Of a DNA stretch of 8,789 nucleotides, positions 1 through 5,875 are shown piece by piece; positions within the stretch are counted from its first letter, which is position 1, and every line of letters starts with the position of its first letter. Under the pieces are notes generated by a model, which searched no databases, was not told the origin of the DNA, and saw only the letters and a list, made by a program, of their open reading frames with translations. The stretch spans positions 1 through 8,789 of the forward strand of contig OMIJ01000124.1 in NCBI GenBank assembly GCA_900299065.1, read 5' to 3'. This DNA is from Hyphomicrobiales bacterium. Its GTDB lineage: Bacteria; Pseudomonadota; Alphaproteobacteria; Rhizobiales; Beijerinckiaceae. The position numbers were made by a program, and so were the translations under genes.

Positions 1-419
1 GTCCAGATTTCTTTGACGAAGGGCCGATCGCGCTCGATGATCTCGCGCATCTTTTTTTCAATGGCAGGAAAATCGTCCGGCGTGAAAGGCTCGGCGCGAT
101 AGAAATCATAATAGAAGCCATTTTCGATCACCGGGCCAATGGTAACCTGAGTTCCTGGAAAGAGTGACTGTACCGCCTCAGCAAGCACATGGGCGCAATC
201 ATGGCGGATCAGCTCCAGAGCGCGCGGATCTTCGCGCATCACAAATTCGATTTTGGCATCGCTCTGGATCGGATCAGCCAGATCAGCCAGCTCACCATCC
301 AGCGCCATTGCCACAGCACGCTTGGCTAAAGAGGGGGAAATGCCTTTGGCGATCTCAACGCCAGTTATGCCAGCTTCAAATTGACGCTGCGCACCATCAG
401 GAAAAGTCAAAGAAACCAT
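1..419 (-). CDS. thrS: Threonine--tRNA ligase, N-terminal part (cut by window edge)
   Basis: Attaches threonine to tRNA-Thr in the cytoplasm. The first 139 residues are in the window; the rest lies beyond position 1. Residues 1-62 form a TGS domain (start MVSLTFPDGAQ). Residues 63-139 begin the second, editing-type domain with the signature HDCAHVLAEA (His73, His77), followed by GPVIENGFYYDF, typical of bacterial ThrRS. The aminoacylation core and anticodon-binding domain are outside the window. The ATG at 417-419 is preceded by GAGGAG (428-433) at 8 nt spacing, which supports this start. It is the third gene in one direction after the Fe-S scaffold gene and yidD. The 116-nt gap after yidD may hold its own promoter, but I could not pick one out. 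Identification is firm; the protein is incomplete only because of the window edge. Confidence 0.96.
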   Translation of the reverse strand, partial: MVSLTFPDGAQRQFEAGITGVEIAKGISPSLAKRAVAMALDGELADLADPIQSDAKIEFVMREDPRALELIRHDCAHVLAEAVQSLFPGTQVTIGPVIENGFYYDFYRAEPFTPDDFPAIEKKMREIIERDRPFVKEIW

Positions 420-427
420 GTGTCACA

Positions 428-433
428 CTCCTC
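428..433 (-). promoter_or_regulatory. Ribosome binding site of thrS
   Basis: On the minus strand this reads GAGGAG, 8 nt before the thrS ATG. It fixes the start of the protein. Confidence 0.75.
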
Positions 434-535
434 AGGCTCACTCGCCGAAACGGGCCGACGTAAGCGATGAGTCGGGATACACAGAGATTGCCCGACAGGC
501 AAGCGCACAAGAGGTTTTTAAGGCTCCAGCTGCTA

Positions 536-883
536 TTAATCGGGCTTGTGCGGCTCAACAGCTTCGCAAGACAATCTCGATCGCCATTGTCCATAACGCC
601 AGGGGGTGAACGGGCCCGCTTGCTGGGGCAGCTCACGGCTGACAGGATCATAACCCGCCCCGCCCCAAGGATGACATCGGCACAAACGCGACAACCCCAT
701 CCACCCCCCGGCCCAAAGACCATGGCGTTGTATGGCTTCATCCATATATTCAGAGCAACTGGGCATATAACGGCATTGACGCCCGATCAGGCTGGACAAA
801 GTGAGCTGATACAAACGGATCAGCACATGCGCGCCCTTGCGCATCCAAATGCTCACGCGCTGAAAGACCGGCATATTACTCAC
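536..883 (-). CDS. yidD: Membrane protein insertion efficiency factor YidD
   Basis: Small membrane-associated protein thought to help YidC insert proteins into the inner membrane (DUF37 family). The 115-residue product starts with an amphipathic helix (RKGAHVLIRLYQLTLSSLIG, about residues 15-34). The family core follows: CRYMPSCSEY (Cys37, Cys43), AIQRHGLWAGGWMGLSR, then LCRCHPWGGAGYDPV (Cys68, Cys70). After the core it has an extra C-terminal tail of about 30 residues rich in Pro, Trp and Arg. I chose the GTG at 881-883 because AAGGA (890-894) lies 6 nt before it. The ATG at 872-874 would be three residues shorter, and a TTG at 905-907 is also open but lacks a good binding site. It sits 48 nt after the Fe-S scaffold gene and before thrS, so probably shares their transcript. 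yidD is more often found with rnpA and yidC, so here it is away from that cluster. Confidence 0.93.
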   Translation of the reverse strand: MSNMPVFQRVSIWMRKGAHVLIRLYQLTLSSLIGRQCRYMPSCSEYMDEAIQRHGLWAGGWMGLSRLCRCHPWGGAGYDPVSRELPQQAGPFTPWRYGQWRSRLSCEAVEPHKPD

Positions 884-931
884 AACGCATCCTTCACCCA
901 CAATCAAAGCAAGGCGCAGAACTAGCTCAAG

Positions 932-1372
932 TTAGAGCTGGCTTTTCGCCTCAATCTGATTCAATGCATCGACAACGGCATCAAAGGTCAGCATGGTTGA
1001 AGCATGACGCGCTTTATAATCGCGCACCGGTTCAAGCACGGCGACATCGGCCCATTTGCCCTCTTGCGGGGGTGCGCCATTTTCTTTCAGCATACGGCGC
1101 ACCTGATCACGCAGCGCCCGCATTTCTTCTGGTGTCGAGCCAATCACATGACGCGCCATAATGGAGGAAGAAGCTTGACCCAAAGCGCAGGCTTTCACAT
1201 CATGTGCGAAATCGGCAATTCTGCCATCCTTGAGCGTGACATCCACCGTCACCGTCGAGCCGCATAATTTGGAATGGGCTGTGGCACTGGCATCCGGCTG
1301 GGCTAGGCGACCCTGTTTGGGGATATCCGCCGCCAGTTCCAAAATGCGCTTATTATAGACATCGTTCAGCAT
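932..1372 (-). CDS. Iron-sulfur cluster assembly scaffold protein (SufU/IscU/NifU-N type)
   Basis: Expected to hold or transfer nascent Fe-S clusters in the cytoplasm. The 146-residue product is one U-type scaffold domain: MLNDVYNKRILELAADIP at the start, then DASATAHSKLCGSTV (Cys37) and DFAHDVKACALGQASSSIMARHV (Cys62). The third ligand Cys of IscU/SufU is missing: the matching region near the C-terminus reads YKARHASTMLTFDAV, with His/Ala where IscU has HCS. I recall this ARHAS form as usual in alphaproteobacterial members, so it may be a subfamily trait with other chemistry. I chose the ATG at 1370-1372 because it matches the family N-terminus; a TTG at 1415-1417 would add 15 unconserved residues. 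No strong ribosome binding site is visible. It is first in a likely operon with yidD and divergent from folE. Confidence 0.9.
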   Translation of the reverse strand: MLNDVYNKRILELAADIPKQGRLAQPDASATAHSKLCGSTVTVDVTLKDGRIADFAHDVKACALGQASSSIMARHVIGSTPEEMRALRDQVRRMLKENGAPPQEGKWADVAVLEPVRDYKARHASTMLTFDAVVDALNQIEAKSQL

Positions 1373-1429
1373 GGATGAGAATGAATCCGAAAGACAAAGG
1401 CGCGCCCGCCAAGGCAACCTGTTTCCATC

Positions 1430-1458
1430 TATATAGGAGGAGTGGACCTGCAGAGAAA
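1430..1458 (-). promoter_or_regulatory. Possible promoter of the Fe-S scaffold gene
   Basis: On the minus strand a TATATA box (1430-1435) has a weak TTTCTC -35-like hexamer 17 nt upstream (1453-1458). It would give a leader of about 50 nt. The -35 match is poor, so this is only a candidate. Confidence 0.22.
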
Positions 1459-1550
1459 GAGCGGCCTCACCATAGGTAAAAATTAAAATTTAAATTGTGT
1501 GGTCCATTTGCCCAAAACATGCGTAAATCAGAAGTTAACCTCAGACAGTA

Positions 1551-1557
1551 AAGGAGG
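1551..1557 (+). promoter_or_regulatory. Ribosome binding site of folE
   Basis: AAGGAGG, a near-perfect Shine-Dalgarno, 6 nt before the ATG at 1564. It fixes the folE start. Confidence 0.85.
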
Positions 1558-1563
1558 CGCCAC

Positions 1564-2205
1564 ATGGATGCCGTGGTTAAGACCTTGAATAAACAGAGTT
1601 TATGTTCTGATCACTCCAATCTCCCCCCTTTGGAGCGCCCCTCGCGTGAAGAGGCTGAAGCCGCTGTAAAGGTTCTTTTGCAATGGGCTGGTGAAAATCC
1701 AAACCGCGAAGGCCTCCTCGACACACCCAAGCGCGTTGTGAAAGCCTATGAAGAACTCTTCCGTGGCTATCACGAAAATGCCGCAGAAGTGCTTTCCAAA
1801 GTCTTCGAAGAAGTCGATGGCTATGATGACATGGTGCTCGTGAAGGATATCCCCTTCCATTCACATTGTGAACATCACATGGTCCCCTTCGTTGGTACAG
1901 CGCACATTGCTTATTTCCCCTCAGGCGGCGTTGTTGGCCTCTCCAAACTCGCCCGCACGGTCGATGTTTATGCCAGACGTTTCCAGACACAGGAAACAAT
2001 GACGGCGCAGATCACTGAGTCCATCGATCAGGCGCTTAAGCCCAGAGGCATAGCTGTGCTGATTGAAGCCGAGCATATGTGTATGTCGATGCGCGGCGTG
2101 CAAAAGCAGGGTGCCTCTACGATCACGACACGCTTTACCGGCGTTTTCCGCGATGATCCGGCCGAACAGGTCCGTTTCATGTCTATGGTGCGCGGCCTGA
2201 AATAA
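1564..2205 (+). CDS. folE: GTP cyclohydrolase I (FolE1)
   Basis: Converts GTP to 7,8-dihydroneopterin triphosphate, the first step of tetrahydrofolate synthesis, in the cytoplasm. The 213-residue length fits the FolE1 family. Residues 1-25 are a variable N-terminus. The helix with NREGLLDTPKRVVKAYEELF (47-66) is typical. The zinc site is seen as HSHCEHHMVPFVG (Cys102, His105) and EAEHMCMSMRGVQKQGA (Cys173), matching E. coli Cys110, His113 and Cys181. GLSKLARTVDVYARRFQTQE (125-144) is the conserved substrate-side helix and strand. The three zinc ligands mark it as the zinc-dependent FolE1, not the FolE2 type. It is transcribed alone, divergent from the Fe-S scaffold gene. A hairpin starts 14 nt after its stop. 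No pterin or folate gene is adjacent in the window. Confidence 0.97.
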   Translation: MDAVVKTLNKQSLCSDHSNLPPLERPSREEAEAAVKVLLQWAGENPNREGLLDTPKRVVKAYEELFRGYHENAAEVLSKVFEEVDGYDDMVLVKDIPFHSHCEHHMVPFVGTAHIAYFPSGGVVGLSKLARTVDVYARRFQTQETMTAQITESIDQALKPRGIAVLIEAEHMCMSMRGVQKQGASTITTRFTGVFRDDPAEQVRFMSMVRGLK

Positions 2206-2219
2206 TCGTATAAGAACTG

Positions 2220-2244
2220 CGGTATTGGAGCCAATCCAATACCG
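2220..2244 (+). terminator. Perfect 9-bp hairpin after folE
   Basis: CGGTATTGG (2220-2228) pairs perfectly with CCAATACCG (2236-2244) around a 7-nt loop, 14 nt after the folE stop. No T-run follows, so it is not a classical intrinsic terminator. It may protect the 3' end of the folE message, or act on the leader of the next gene, whose ATG is 42 nt further on. Confidence 0.45.
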
Positions 2245-2286
2245 TCAACAATCTGGGCATTCATCAATTGCCTAAGGGGAGAAACT

Positions 2287-2898
2287 ATGTTGCTGAATTT
2301 ATCACAATCTTTGCGGACCTGCGCTCTTGCGTCCATTATCGGCCTTGGCCTTGCCTCTCAGGCTCTTGCTCAGGCGCCTGCGGCCCCCGCAGCGCCTGCT
2401 GGCCCGCCCTTCACCCTGACCTCTCCCAAACATCAGGACGGCGCTTTCATTGACAAGAAATATGCCGGCCCCACGAATGCGCAAATGGCTTGTGGCGGCG
2501 ACAATGTTTCCCCGCCTCTGCAATGGTCCAATGCGCCGGCTGGCACAAAGAGCTTTGCCGTCATCCTGTTTGACTTTGAAGGTGGTCGCGGCCCCGGCGT
2601 CGTGCATTGGGTTGCTTATGGCATTGCGCCAGATGTGAATTCCCTGGCAGAAGGTGAAGGCACAAATCCATCGCCACGCATTGTCGGTGGCAATAATATG
2701 CGCCAGATGGGAACCTATTTTGGCCCCTGCGCCCCGGCAACGGACTCACCGCATCATTACATCTTCAGCGTCTATGCTCTGGATATTCCAAAGGAAGAAT
2801 TGCCAGCTGGCCTGACTCGCGATCAATTCCTCGAGAAGGTGAAAGGCAAGGTTCTTAATATGACCAGCCTAGTATCCACCTATCGTCGTCCGCAATGA
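2287..2898 (+). CDS. Secreted YbhB/YbcL family Raf kinase inhibitor-like (PEBP) protein
   Basis: PEBP-fold protein with a predicted export signal; the bacterial role of this family is largely unknown. Residues 1-28 are a Sec signal peptide: short polar/Arg N-terminus, hydrophobic CALASIIGLGLA core, and a SQALA-Q cleavage site after Ala28. An Ala/Pro linker follows (about 30-41). The PEBP domain runs from residue 42: CGGDNVSPPLQWSNAPAG (69-86), TKSFAVILFD (87-96), VVHWVAYGI (105-113, His107), GTYFGPCAPATDSPHHYIF (142-160). Cys69 and Cys148 could pair in the periplasm. The usual DPDAP anion-site motif reads DFEGG here, and the usual GPCPPxG motif reads GPCAPAT, so ligand binding may differ. AAGGGGAG (2274-2281) lies 5 nt before the ATG. 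It may be separately transcribed from folE. Family identity is sure; function is not. Confidence 0.92.
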   Translation: MLLNLSQSLRTCALASIIGLGLASQALAQAPAAPAAPAGPPFTLTSPKHQDGAFIDKKYAGPTNAQMACGGDNVSPPLQWSNAPAGTKSFAVILFDFEGGRGPGVVHWVAYGIAPDVNSLAEGEGTNPSPRIVGGNNMRQMGTYFGPCAPATDSPHHYIFSVYALDIPKEELPAGLTRDQFLEKVKGKVLNMTSLVSTYRRPQ

Positions 2899-2923
2899 TC
2901 TGACGGAATTCTCTTCGAGTTCT

Positions 2924-2954
2924 ATGGGCCGGCTCAGATCATGAGCTGGCCCAT
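2924..2954 (+). terminator. Intrinsic terminator of the PEBP gene
   Basis: A 12-bp stem (2924-2935 with 2943-2954, one G-T pair) with a 7-nt loop, followed on the plus strand by the T-rich TTCATTTTC. It begins 25 nt after the PEBP stop. The convergent aspartate-dehydrogenase-like gene ends inside it: its TGA (2934-2936) straddles the left arm and loop. On the minus strand no T-run follows, so it looks directed at plus-strand transcripts. Confidence 0.7.
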
Positions 2955-3728
2955 TTCATTTTCAATGAGTCTTAACAAGGCCAGCGCCGTCATCTGTGAT
3001 GTTTTGGGATTGGTCGACAAAGGCCGGTTCGCAATCTCGACTTTCAACTCTCCAAACGCACCTCTTGCCTCAATCCTGTGCGCATTCAATGTGGCTTGGG
3101 GATCTGCGATCAGCACAATTTGTGTGGCATCAAGACCAATGCCTGCCAGCGCAGAAATAACAGCAACATTGGCATTTTGCGGATAATCACGCGCTGCCTG
3201 GCGCGCTGCGCCCGAGAAGAATTCTGTTGGCTCGCTGATCTCATCTAGATTGAGACTCTGTTCAGCCAAAGTGCCACGCCAACTGGCAACCGGCTTGATG
3301 ATAATGTGCCGAACAAAATCAAGGTCAAGATAAGCTGCCGCTTTGAGCGCATCAACACCTGCCAAAGCACCTGGAAAAATCAGCAAGCGCGAGCCATGAG
3401 CTTTGGCGATTGCCTGCAGTTTTTGCAAACAATCTTCATCGACAAATGCACTGGTCGAAGCAGGAGCAAAGGCCTTTGCATAACGAAGAGCCGCAATGCC
3501 CCAATCACGCACCACTTCACGCCTTGCCGTTTCAACAACAAGATCAATAGCAAGACCTTGCAATTGTTCCGGTGCAGTCAAAACTCTGACCGACACAGGT
3601 AGATCGGCTGAACGCGGCGCATCTTCGCGCAAGCCAATGGCGATGAGTTCAACCTTGAGACCTGCTTGAGCGATCAACTCCACCAATCGACGCGCCAAAG
3701 CCCCCCATCCAACAATTGCCAGGCGCAA
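2934..3728 (-). CDS. Aspartate dehydrogenase-like protein (NadX family)
   Basis: NAD(P)-dependent oxidoreductase of the L-aspartate dehydrogenase family, whose known members convert L-aspartate to iminoaspartate (or the reverse). The 264-residue length fits. A Rossmann start RLAIVGWGALARRLVE (2-17) is followed by PGALAGVDALKAAAY (119-133), KPVASWRGT (145-153), FSGAARQAARDYPQNANVA (171-189), ALAGIGLDAT (193-202) and ADPQATLNAHRIEARGAFG (208-226). His217 matches the family's conserved active-site His. The third Gly of the dinucleotide motif is Ala12. I chose the TTG at 3726-3728, which gives the family N-terminus (M)RLAIVG and lies 2 nt after the dioxygenase stop; a TTG at 3744-3746 would add six residues and overlap it. 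Third gene of the operon. Substrate is inferred from family; the context leaves room for another imino or amino acid. Confidence 0.87.
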   Translation of the reverse strand: MRLAIVGWGALARRLVELIAQAGLKVELIAIGLREDAPRSADLPVSVRVLTAPEQLQGLAIDLVVETARREVVRDWGIAALRYAKAFAPASTSAFVDEDCLQKLQAIAKAHGSRLLIFPGALAGVDALKAAAYLDLDFVRHIIIKPVASWRGTLAEQSLNLDEISEPTEFFSGAARQAARDYPQNANVAVISALAGIGLDATQIVLIADPQATLNAHRIEARGAFGELKVEIANRPLSTNPKTSQMTALALLRLIENEMGQLMI

Positions 3729-3730
3729 AC

Positions 3731-4276
3731 TCAGAGCTTCACCCAATCAGTTGGCGGAGTCTTGCCCGGATGCAGACTTCCGCAGGACTGACAGGTCCGG
3801 GCTTTTTCATCCGCATAAAAGGCTTCATAGAGAGGCGGTAAATCACGCACAATGTCTTTAACCTCGACTTCGACGCGATAGACTAGCCCTTTGCAATTCA
3901 TGCAGAACCATTCAAAGCCATCTTTCATGCCGGGCTGGCGAGGCGATTCCACCACAAGCCCCACAGAACCGGGCACGGGACGCTGCGGCGAATGGCGCAC
4001 ATGCGGCGGCAATAAAAACACATCGCCTTCACGAATGCGCACATCTTCATGCTGACCCCGATCCACAAGCTTGAGCACCATATCGCCCTTGAGCTGATAG
4101 AAAAATTCTTCCACCGGATCATCATGAAAATCGACGCGCTGATTAGGCCCGCCGACCACTTGCACAACCAGGCCATTGTTTTGCGGAAAGACCATTTTAT
4201 TACCAACAGGCGGCTTGAGATATTGCGCATTCTCATTGATCCAGGCCTGAAAGCTGAAAGGTTGAAAGCGGCTCAT
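3731..4276 (-). CDS. nbaC: 3-hydroxyanthranilate 3,4-dioxygenase
   Basis: Ring-opening cupin dioxygenase: 3-hydroxyanthranilate + O2 gives 2-amino-3-carboxymuconate semialdehyde (ACMS), which closes spontaneously to quinolinate. The 181-residue protein carries the iron ligands His51, Glu57 (FHDDPVEEFFYQ) and His95 (PPHVRHSPQRP), and substrate residues Arg47, Arg99 and Glu110. A C-terminal rubredoxin-like metal site has Cys125, Cys128 (WFCMNCKG), Cys162 and Cys165 (RTCQSCGSLHPG). These numbers coincide with those I recall for the Cupriavidus metallidurans enzyme. That match favours the second of two adjacent ATGs (4274-4276), as does AGAGGA (4281-4286) at 4 nt spacing; the ATG at 4277-4279 is the alternative. 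All expected catalytic residues are present. Middle gene of a three-gene unit, 17 nt after the aldolase gene. No kynurenine pathway genes are in the window, so the 3-hydroxyanthranilate source is unknown. The symbol nbaC (also haaO) is given by family. Confidence 0.94.
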   Translation of the reverse strand: MSRFQPFSFQAWINENAQYLKPPVGNKMVFPQNNGLVVQVVGGPNQRVDFHDDPVEEFFYQLKGDMVLKLVDRGQHEDVRIREGDVFLLPPHVRHSPQRPVPGSVGLVVESPRQPGMKDGFEWFCMNCKGLVYRVEVEVKDIVRDLPPLYEAFYADEKARTCQSCGSLHPGKTPPTDWVKL

Positions 4277-4280
4277 CATA

Positions 4281-4286
4281 TCCTCT
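4281..4286 (-). promoter_or_regulatory. Ribosome binding site of the 3-hydroxyanthranilate dioxygenase
   Basis: Minus-strand AGAGGA sits 4 nt before the second ATG and only 1 nt before the first, so it favours the second. Confidence 0.55.
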
Positions 4287-4293
4287 TTGTGAA

Positions 4294-5256
4294 TTAGGCT
4301 GTCTTCAGACCGCAGGCAGCAAAAGCAGCTCGAACAGCGCTCTTCTCATCCTCGGTGAGATCAAGCATGGGCGGACGCACACGCCCTCCCACCTGGCCCA
4401 AAAGGTCTTGCCAATATTTGGGATGCGCATGGGGCTTTTCTTGTGGCCGTGTCGAAGACAAAGCCTTGCGCACTGGATTGAGACTGTCGCGAATGACTCT
4501 GGCCTGATCAATCTTTCCGGCAAAAGCCAAATCGGTATATTCACGCATGCGCAGATCATGCTTAGTTTGCAAAAGATAAGGCGGATTGGAACACAGATAG
4601 AGCCGCCAACCCAATTCAACAATATTATCGAACCATTCTTCTTCGGAGGCTGTTGAGACGATCAATTGATCGCCCGCCATTTCCGACAGGCGCACATATT
4701 GCGGCCTTGGTACTGAATATTTGATCGCGACAATATTGGGCAATTGTGCAATGCGCATGCATAATTCAGGCGACATCAGATAGCCTGAGTCAGGATGGCT
4801 CCATAAGGCAATTGCGATATTCACCTCTTCACTGATTGTCTTGTAATATTGATACAGCGTCTCATCTTGCCGCGATGTAAAATGCAGCACAGGGGCATGA
4901 ACGACAATCGATGTCGCACCCAAGCGCTCGGCATGGCGGGCAAGGTCAATCACCACATCCATATTCTGATCTGAACAAGACAGGATGGCCCCTGCCTTAC
5001 GATCTGTTTCCTCCAGCGCAATCTCGAACAGACGTTTACGCTCTGCAACAGACATAGCGTAAAATTCGCCCTGCTTGCCCGCGACAAAAAAGCCATCGAT
5101 TTTGAGATCGTCAATCCAATGTCGCAGATTGCGCCGAAAGCCCTCTTCATCCAGCGCCAGATCGGGCTCTTTGAAAGGCATCAGTGCCGCCGCCCAAATG
5201 CCTCGCATGGACTCGCGCGCCCATTCCTTGGCTTCATTGCGATGAAAAGGTCTCAA
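4294..5256 (-). CDS. Dihydrodipicolinate synthase/N-acetylneuraminate lyase family aldolase
   Basis: Class I (Schiff-base) lyase/aldolase of the DapA/NanA superfamily, substrate unknown; such enzymes usually join or release pyruvate and an aldehyde. In the 320-residue product the barrel starts at MRGIWAAALMPF (17-28), and Lys179 in NIVAIKYSVP (174-183) is the Schiff-base lysine. It is unlikely to be true DapA: the GTTGE loop reads AGKQGEF (59-65), and the region holding DapA's catalytic Tyr133 and Arg138 reads APVLHFTSRQDETLYQ (121-136), with neither residue in place. I chose the TTG at 5254-5256 because GGGAG (5263-5267) lies 6 nt before it and the NEAKEWARESMRG segment resembles relatives. 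Alternatives are a TTG at 5323-5325 (343 residues) and an ATG at 5206-5208 (304). First gene of the operon with the dioxygenase and aspartate-dehydrogenase-like genes, so it probably acts on a metabolite from 3-hydroxyanthranilate. Confidence 0.88.
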   Translation of the reverse strand: MRPFHRNEAKEWARESMRGIWAAALMPFKEPDLALDEEGFRRNLRHWIDDLKIDGFFVAGKQGEFYAMSVAERKRLFEIALEETDRKAGAILSCSDQNMDVVIDLARHAERLGATSIVVHAPVLHFTSRQDETLYQYYKTISEEVNIAIALWSHPDSGYLMSPELCMRIAQLPNIVAIKYSVPRPQYVRLSEMAGDQLIVSTASEEEWFDNIVELGWRLYLCSNPPYLLQTKHDLRMREYTDLAFAGKIDQARVIRDSLNPVRKALSSTRPQEKPHAHPKYWQDLLGQVGGRVRPPMLDLTEDEKSAVRAAFAACGLKTA

Positions 5257-5262
5257 CTCTGT

Positions 5263-5267
5263 CTCCC
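5263..5267 (-). promoter_or_regulatory. Likely ribosome binding site of the DHDPS-family gene
   Basis: Minus-strand GGGAG, 6 nt before the TTG at 5254-5256. It is the main reason for preferring that start over the longer frame. Confidence 0.45.
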
Positions 5268-5332
5268 GATAGATCCATATAGCTAAGATGCTCTGAAACC
5301 TCTCCAGCCACAAGCTCAGCCTCAACTATTGA

Positions 5333-5863
5333 TCATTTCAAGGCCTTCACAAGATCCGCCAATTCATACCAATGATGAACATGGACCGCCCATTGCCATT
5401 GCGCTGCGGGCGATGTCGAAGGCAAAACGTAAATCTGCGTGGTACCAATCCTCACCTCCTGCAAACCCAGCTCGGTCCTGGGCCCGCATAAAATCCGCCC
5501 GGCATTTTTGCTGGTCAGAGCCAAAAACTTCGGCTCATGGAGGCTGACCTTTTCCCGCAAAGCCGCAATATCAAAATCCGCCCGACGCAGATCTGCATCA
5601 TTACCAAAATTTGTCTTGCACAGATCGGTTAGCCCAATCCCGAATTGCACCACATCCTTGTAATTCTGGGGCAAGAGCGGCGCGGAACCGGGGGTAAGAC
5701 CAGTTTGATGTAAAATCCCCCAGAAGCGATTGCGCGGATTCGCATAATAGGCACCCGCCTTGAGGGACGCCCGCGCTAATGCCGTGCCACAGAACACCAC
5801 GCCCAGACCGGGCCTCAATATATCATTGATAAGAATAGATTTATTAGGATTTTTGCGTGCCAT
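5333..5863 (-). CDS. mug: Mismatch-specific DNA glycosylase, Mug/TDG family, variant motif
   Basis: Likely removes uracil or other damaged bases from DNA, starting base-excision repair. The 176-residue product aligns with E. coli Mug without gaps through motif 1: GVVFCGTALARASLKAGAYY (21-40), then ANPRNRFW (41-48). The catalytic Asn18 of Mug (GINPG) is replaced by Ala28 (GTALA). GIGLTDLCKTNFG (75-87) supplies Asp80, which may correspond to the catalytic Asp93 described for the Deinococcus radiodurans Mug. The second Mug motif, NPSGLS, reads STSPAAQW (149-156). The ATG at 5861-5863 is chosen because the longer open frame runs into tRNA-Leu. Only a weak AGG precedes it. The start is 12 nt after the tRNA 3' end, so the message probably comes from the same transcript. 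The stop is 76 nt before the aldolase gene. Family is clear; base specificity is not. Confidence 0.88.
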   Translation of the reverse strand: MARKNPNKSILINDILRPGLGVVFCGTALARASLKAGAYYANPRNRFWGILHQTGLTPGSAPLLPQNYKDVVQFGIGLTDLCKTNFGNDADLRRADFDIAALREKVSLHEPKFLALTSKNAGRILCGPRTELGLQEVRIGTTQIYVLPSTSPAAQWQWAVHVHHWYELADLVKALK

Positions 5864-5875
5864 TGTGAGCCTGAA

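Larger units (their letters stand above)
1373..1563. other. Divergent intergenic region between the Fe-S scaffold gene and folE
   Basis: This 191-bp stretch must hold the promoters for both directions. It contains an AT-rich patch at about 1477-1497 with a perfect 10-bp palindrome, AATTTAAATT (1487-1496). I saw no consensus -35/-10 pair for folE and no recognisable operator or riboswitch. Confidence 0.5.

Noticed and set aside
420..535. T-box or other tRNA-sensing leader before thrS
   Set aside because: No T-box sequence or stable leader structure with a specifier is visible, and T-boxes are not expected in this group.
467..925. 152-codon plus-strand frame opposite yidD
   Set aside because: It is antisense to yidD, which has clear family motifs; the frame has no recognisable protein features.
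1442..1486. Plus-strand GTG frame of 14 codons behind AGGAGG at 1435-1440, as a possible leader peptide
   Set aside because: Only one base separates the AGGAGG from the GTG, and it lies far from folE with no attenuator-like pairing. Probably chance.
4294..5256. DHDPS-family gene as dapA of lysine synthesis
   Set aside because: The GTTGE loop and the Tyr/Arg site of DapA are not conserved, and the neighbours are 3-hydroxyanthranilate-related, not lysine genes.
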